Origin: Algivirga pacifica
GTDB lineage: Bacteria > Bacteroidota > Bacteroidia > Cytophagales > Flammeovirgaceae
DNA length: 64,000 nucleotides
Reading direction: 5' to 3'
Assembly (NCBI RefSeq): GCF_039543525.1
Contig: NZ_BAABJX010000042.1
Span: 62,001 to 126,000, forward strand
In this document: positions 60,272-64,000 of the stretch, in pieces
How the letters are laid out: every line of letters begins with the position of its first letter
Position numbering within the stretch: the first letter of the stretch is position 1
Notes under the pieces: model-generated
Database searches by the model: none
Told to the model about the DNA's origin: nothing
Seen by the model: only the letters and a program-made list of their open reading frames with translations
Translations under genes and position numbers: made by a program

Positions 60272-61789
60272 CTATGTTTTTTTAATGACTTTACTGCTTA
60301 CTTTTCCATCTGCAAATATGGAAGTTATTTCTTTACCAATAACAATATCATCACTACTTTTTATGATTTTTCCATCTTGCTCTACCATCACAAACCCTTT
60401 TTTGAGTAAATGTTTAGGATCTAGGTACTGTAGCTTTTGCTGGAAGAAAGAAAGTGTTTGCTTTTCTTGAAGTGTAATTTGCACTATGTTTTTTCTGATA
60501 TCTCTAGATATATCTGCTAGTCTCCTTTGTTCTGCTGTTAATAAAGTAGACTGTATTTGTAATTGACTTTTTAGAGAAGCCTTGAGTTTGTTAGTTTCAA
60601 AGCCCCCTTGTTGTAGTGTTTGTTTGGTAGAGGATTGGACTTGCTTGATAAGAAACGCTAAATCTACACGACTTTTTGCTGTAAGCTGAGTAGTATTCGA
60701 TAGCATTTGTTTGCTGTGTACTAACCAAGCGGTTTCATTGACAATAAAATGGTGTGCTTGCTGATCCAATCGATAACGTAACTGATGAAGTTGGTTCGCT
60801 TCTTTATTGGTAAATAAATCAGTAAGTGCACGAATTTTATTGGGAAGTTGTTTCGTGTTTTGTTTTTCCGTGGTTAGTAAGTTTTTTGATTGAACCAATA
60901 TAGATTCAAATAAATGCTCAATAGTTGTTTGGAATTGTAAAGCTCTATCGATTAAGAATTTAGCAACTCCTGTAGGAGTATCGCAATTCTGAAAACTTAC
61001 TTCATCAACTACACTAAGATCATTGGTATGACCTATACCAGAAAGGACAGGGATTGGAAAACGCGCTACAGCTTGCGCAACCATTAACTCATCAAATGCA
61101 CTAAGGTCAGTTTTACTTCCTCCCCCTCTAATCATGACAACCGCATCAAAGGTTTCACCTTCTTGCATAGCCTTCCATACCCCAATCAATTGCTTTCGAA
61201 GGGCTTGTCCGGCATGTTTTCCTTGTACTTCAGCAGCGAATAGCTGACAATCAAAATGAAAGCCACTATGTTCTATTTGACTCATAAAGTCATAGTACCC
61301 TTGGGCTTCTTTGGAGGAGATTACTGCGATACGCTGAGGGACCTCAGTCAGTACTTTTTGTTTGTTGAGCGGATACTCTCCTTTTTCCTTGAGTTGCTGA
61401 ATTACCCAAGCTTTTTCCTTGTGTATTTCACCAAGTGTAAAGGAAGCATGAATGTCGTCAATCGATAAAGATAGACCATATTGAGCATGAAAGCGTACCG
61501 TAGCGTGAAACAAGATTTTTAATCCCTCACTAAGGGAGCGTCCTGTGGTTTCCTGAAATTCATGATGAATCACAGCAAACTCTTTTTGCCAAATGGTAGC
61601 TCGAGCTTGTGCAATACGAAGCTGTTGTTGGTTAGTCTCTACCAAGTCTAAATAAGCATTGCCTTTTCGATCAAGCTTGATAGAGGAAATTTCTGCTACT
61701 ACCCAAAAAGAAGGAATACGCATAACACGTTTATGGATTTCCTCATTCAGCTTGGACAATGAGATGTGTTTGATACTGGTGCTAGGCAT
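60272..61789 (-). CDS. xseA: Exodeoxyribonuclease VII large subunit
   Basis: Catalytic subunit of the ssDNA exonuclease VII. The N-terminal OB fold carries FWVVAEISSIKLDRKGNAYL; the nuclease core shows RIAVISSKEAQGYYDFMSQI, VMIRGGGSKTDLSAFDELMV, PVLSGIGHTNDLSVVDEVSF and TPTGVAKFLIDRA. The long coiled-coil stalk region follows (about 290-440) and the last part LDPKHLLKKGFVMVEQDGKI is conserved for XseB binding. Length 505, somewhat longer than E. coli XseA (456). Confidence 0.93.
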   Translation of the reverse strand: MPSTSIKHISLSKLNEEIHKRVMRIPSFWVVAEISSIKLDRKGNAYLDLVETNQQQLRIAQARATIWQKEFAVIHHEFQETTGRSLSEGLKILFHATVRFHAQYGLSLSIDDIHASFTLGEIHKEKAWVIQQLKEKGEYPLNKQKVLTEVPQRIAVISSKEAQGYYDFMSQIEHSGFHFDCQLFAAEVQGKHAGQALRKQLIGVWKAMQEGETFDAVVMIRGGGSKTDLSAFDELMVAQAVARFPIPVLSGIGHTNDLSVVDEVSFQNCDTPTGVAKFLIDRALQFQTTIEHLFESILVQSKNLLTTEKQNTKQLPNKIRALTDLFTNKEANQLHQLRYRLDQQAHHFIVNETAWLVHSKQMLSNTTQLTAKSRVDLAFLIKQVQSSTKQTLQQGGFETNKLKASLKSQLQIQSTLLTAEQRRLADISRDIRKNIVQITLQEKQTLSFFQQKLQYLDPKHLLKKGFVMVEQDGKIIKSSDDIVIGKEITSIFADGKVSSKVIKKT

Positions 61790-61810
61790 AAATACAATCT
61801 GTAAGGTCAG

Positions 61811-62134
61811 TTAGGCTTCCGCAAAAATATGAAGATTCCCCTTATGTATTTGGTTAAGGTAAAGGTGTTCTAAGGCAATTTCCTTGTATGTATTGCGGTC
61901 GTACTTTAAGATTTCTACTTCCGTAGCCGCTAGCTTAAGGGCTTCGCTTTTATCGGTAATGGTGGCGGCAAGTCCTAACATATTTTGCATGATGGCTTGC
62001 ATAGATTGCTCCACTAAATGATAGTCTTCTTTTTTGAGTCGACTCTTCAAAAGTTTTAATATTTCATCTTTGTCTGTTAAGCTTTTGTTGATCATTTCAG
62101 CTACATACTCTGACGTTTTTCTCTTCTGCTCCAT
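61811..62134 (-). CDS. Small helical protein upstream of xseA, unknown function
   Basis: A 107-residue, wholly helical protein: MEQKRKTSEYVAEMINKSLT, LLKSRLKKEDYHLVEQSMQA and MQNMLGLAATITDKSEALKL. No signal or membrane segment. Its stop is 21 bases before xseA on the same strand, so it probably leads the xse operon. I do not recognise the family. Confidence 0.6.
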   Translation of the reverse strand: MEQKRKTSEYVAEMINKSLTDKDEILKLLKSRLKKEDYHLVEQSMQAIMQNMLGLAATITDKSEALKLAATEVEILKYDRNTYKEIALEHLYLNQIHKGNLHIFAEA

Positions 62135-62420
62135 ACTTCTTCAAATTTTCCACTTTATACACCCGTTCGTAAGTTAAGCAGGTATTTTTAACCTTTACGA
62201 AAGGTAGGCATTGATTGTAAAAATTGAACTAAAAAATATCACCAAATCGTGATATTATGACAAAAATCCTCATTAATTGGATTTTATCTAGTTAATAGAC
62301 TTCAATTTATAGTTGATTTTTCTCATATTAGACGGCTAGTGACCTGAAAAGGTGTTTTTAGGGTGTTTAGGGCATTCTTAAAATCATCATCGCATTTTTT
62401 GGAGACGTAGAGAATAGAAA

Positions 62421-64000
62421 ATGACTAACTACCATATAAACTTTATCTTGTTGCTTATAATAAAGCTATTGATATCCTCTGTGACATTAGGAAAATCAAT
62501 GCCGTCACAGCAACCTACCCTATATTTGACCGATGACAGTACTGAGGTGCTTTTATATCCATATTTATCAGAGCTGATAGAAGAGAAGGGGGAGAAAGTA
62601 TCCTTTGACCGAATTTCAGCGACTGACTTTGAGGGGTTTCAGTCTTGTCAATCCCCAAGAATGAACTATGGTTTCGATGAGCGAGCTCGTTGGTTTAGAT
62701 TTTCAGTGGATAATCAGGCGATTAGACATAAGGAGTGGTTTGTATCGCTAGCTTATTCCAGTTTGGATGATGTTTCAGTATATATTATTGAAGAAGACGG
62801 TCGTCTGGTTTTTGAAAGCTTAGGAGATTTACTGCCGTTTACAGAGCGGTTGATAGACTACAGGAATTTTATTATTCCCCTTAATTTTAATATAAATGCA
62901 AAGCAGACGGTATATCTACGTATACAGACTGAAGGGTCTTTAAGGGTCCCTTTAAAGATCTATCGAAGCGATGCCCTTCTGACGAGTTTGTTACCATTGG
63001 AGTTAGGATGGGGCATTTACTTTGGGTTCATATTGGTTATGGTACTGTATAATTTGATGCAGTATTTCCTTAAAAAAGATAAGATCTATGTATACTATAC
63101 TTTACCAGCATTGATGTCTACGACATTTTTACTATCGGTAAATGGCCTTTATTTTCAGTATATTTTCCCTTGGAGTCCTTGGTTAGCGAATAATATTATT
63201 GTTTTCTCTATTGCTGGATGGGTGTTGACTGCTGCTTGGTTTGCATATAGCTTCCTCAAAGTGAAAAATACACTTATTAAGGTATTGCTATGGATTGCTA
63301 TGGGACTGGGGATACTTGGGTTGCTATTAGCAGTATTTGCTCCCTATAGTATTGGAATTCGTTATGCAGCTGCCGGAACCATCGTAAATGCTTTATTGGT
63401 ATTACTATCAGGGGGAATAAGCTGGATAAAAGGATATCGCTCGGCTAGGTTTTTTGTATTATCTTGGTTCTTGTATTTATTGGGGGCTATTGCCTTTGCC
63501 TTGAAAAGCGCAGGAGTGCTTCCCGATACTATACTGACTGCCAATTTACTTCCTATTAGTATGATGATAGAAGTACTGTTTCTCTCTTTTGCAATGGCCG
63601 ATAAAAGTAGCTTTCAGATGGAGGCTATCGCTACCGAAAAAGAAGAACGTCTAAGGGTACAGCATAAAGTCAATTTTATGTTGGAAGATAAGCTCAATAA
63701 GGCGGAGCAGGAAGTAAGTAGTTACCGAAAGCAACTTGCGGAGTATCATGAGGAAGTTTCAGCAATGGAAGAGAAGTTTAAAGAGCAGCAATTGTTGACG
63801 GAAAGCGTAGAGAACAGATCGTTATTGCTGAAACGAAATATTGAGGAGCAGAATAGAATCGTGAACATGGCCAAAGAGAAAGAAGAGTCCTTAATGGATA
63901 TAGCCTTGCGCTATGATGCTCAGAGTATAGAAATGGATTATAATCAATCTATTATTGATAGCTTTGTCTTGAGTATTCCCAAGGAGCGGATCAGTGGCGA
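62421..64000 (+). CDS. 7TM-DISM sensor protein with long coiled coil (partial, C-terminus beyond the window)
   Basis: ATG at 62421; about 526 codons are visible. An N-terminal hydrophobic stretch (FILLLIIKLLISSVTL) is a probable signal. A periplasmic beta-sandwich (7TMR-DISMED2-like, with ARWFRFSVDNQ and LDDVSVYIIEED) precedes seven membrane helices (from about LELGWGIYFGFILVMVLYNL to LLPISMMIEVLFLSFAMADK), and then a long coiled coil with KEERLRVQHKVNFMLEDKL. The frame is still open at base 64000. In this family the output is usually a histidine kinase, adenylate cyclase, PP2C phosphatase or LuxR-type DNA-binding region, none of which is reached here. Upstream gap 62135-62420 shows nothing recognisable. 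Confidence 0.82.
   Translation, partial: MTNYHINFILLLIIKLLISSVTLGKSMPSQQPTLYLTDDSTEVLLYPYLSELIEEKGEKVSFDRISATDFEGFQSCQSPRMNYGFDERARWFRFSVDNQAIRHKEWFVSLAYSSLDDVSVYIIEEDGRLVFESLGDLLPFTERLIDYRNFIIPLNFNINAKQTVYLRIQTEGSLRVPLKIYRSDALLTSLLPLELGWGIYFGFILVMVLYNLMQYFLKKDKIYVYYTLPALMSTTFLLSVNGLYFQYIFPWSPWLANNIIVFSIAGWVLTAAWFAYSFLKVKNTLIKVLLWIAMGLGILGLLLAVFAPYSIGIRYAAAGTIVNALLVLLSGGISWIKGYRSARFFVLSWFLYLLGAIAFALKSAGVLPDTILTANLLPISMMIEVLFLSFAMADKSSFQMEAIATEKEERLRVQHKVNFMLEDKLNKAEQEVSSYRKQLAEYHEEVSAMEEKFKEQQLLTESVENRSLLLKRNIEEQNRIVNMAKEKEESLMDIALRYDAQSIEMDYNQSIIDSFVLSIPKERISG

Overview
The window is chromosomal DNA of a free-living member of the Bacteroidota, most likely a Cytophagales-type bacterium. Evidence: a protein with a type IX secretion (T9SS) C-terminal sorting domain, many short Cys-lipidated lipoproteins, promoters of the Bacteroidota type (TTG, about 20 bases, TAnnTTTG), BioG rather than BioH, a Bacteroidota-style short arginine decarboxylase, and a PorE-like TPR/PD40 protein. 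Base composition looks even, and I see no phage, plasmid, insertion sequence, transposase or CRISPR array. The placement rests on recognised protein families, not on a marker-gene tree.

Layout. 1-5.5 kb (minus strand): a complete biotin operon in the order bioD, bioA, a small ORF, bioF, bioG, bioC, bioB (bioB runs off the left edge). 6.2-17.7 kb: a T9SS-sorted repeat protein, arginine decarboxylase, a GHL10-type glycosidase, a lipoprotein, aspartate kinase, ribulose-phosphate epimerase and glycogen branching enzyme. 17.9-22.6 kb (minus): a two-gene unit, a protein with three TIR domains, a membrane anchor and a WD40-like C-terminal region, followed by a membrane protein with a PH/GRAM-like tail. 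22.8-26.5 kb: a CDF metal transporter, a cold-shock-domain protein and an M13 metallopeptidase. 26.6-30.3 kb (minus): a kynurenine-degradation operon (formamidase-like cyclase, kynureninase, kynurenine 3-monooxygenase). 30.6-37.5 kb: tRNA hydroxylase TrhO, two tandem exported caspase-like proteases and a lipoprotein. 37.8-41.6 kb: sulfite/nitrite reductase with its two siroheme synthesis enzymes. 41.8-48.7 kb: TPR, PD40 and coiled-coil proteins, tRNA-Ala(GGC), two very small ORFs each followed by a terminator, a subtilase and TtcA. 49.1-58.9 kb: an exopolysaccharide operon that starts with a response-regulator/phosphoglycosyl-transferase fusion and continues with a TolC-like protein, Wzz-like protein, GT2, Wzy-like ligase/polymerase, Wzx-like flippase, GT4 and hexapeptide acyltransferase; a terminator closes it. 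59-62.1 kb: an SDR enzyme, then convergent xseA/xseB with two small genes. 62.4 kb to the end: a 7TM-DISM sensor, truncated by the window edge.

The most unusual feature is not a gene. Many intergenic gaps, mostly at the 3' ends of genes, hold long imperfect inverted repeats built from 7-8 base words (TTGAATCG, GGTAAAA, TTATCGC/GTTAGGG, CACTGCT, AAGGAAG). The TTGAATCG elements are modular: two or more paired stem segments are interrupted at matching places on both arms by small self-complementary hairpin cassettes (GAGCTTCGCTC, TCACCTTTGGTGA, TTACCTTCGGTAA, a CAGCAGC/GCTGCTG cassette), so each element can fold as a stem with opposed side hairpins. Cassettes are exchanged between copies. In several genes the element supplies the last codons and the stop. 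Word families of unrelated sequence share the same architecture and genomic position, which suggests a common generating or selecting process. This and the triple-TIR protein are the best candidates for something undescribed.
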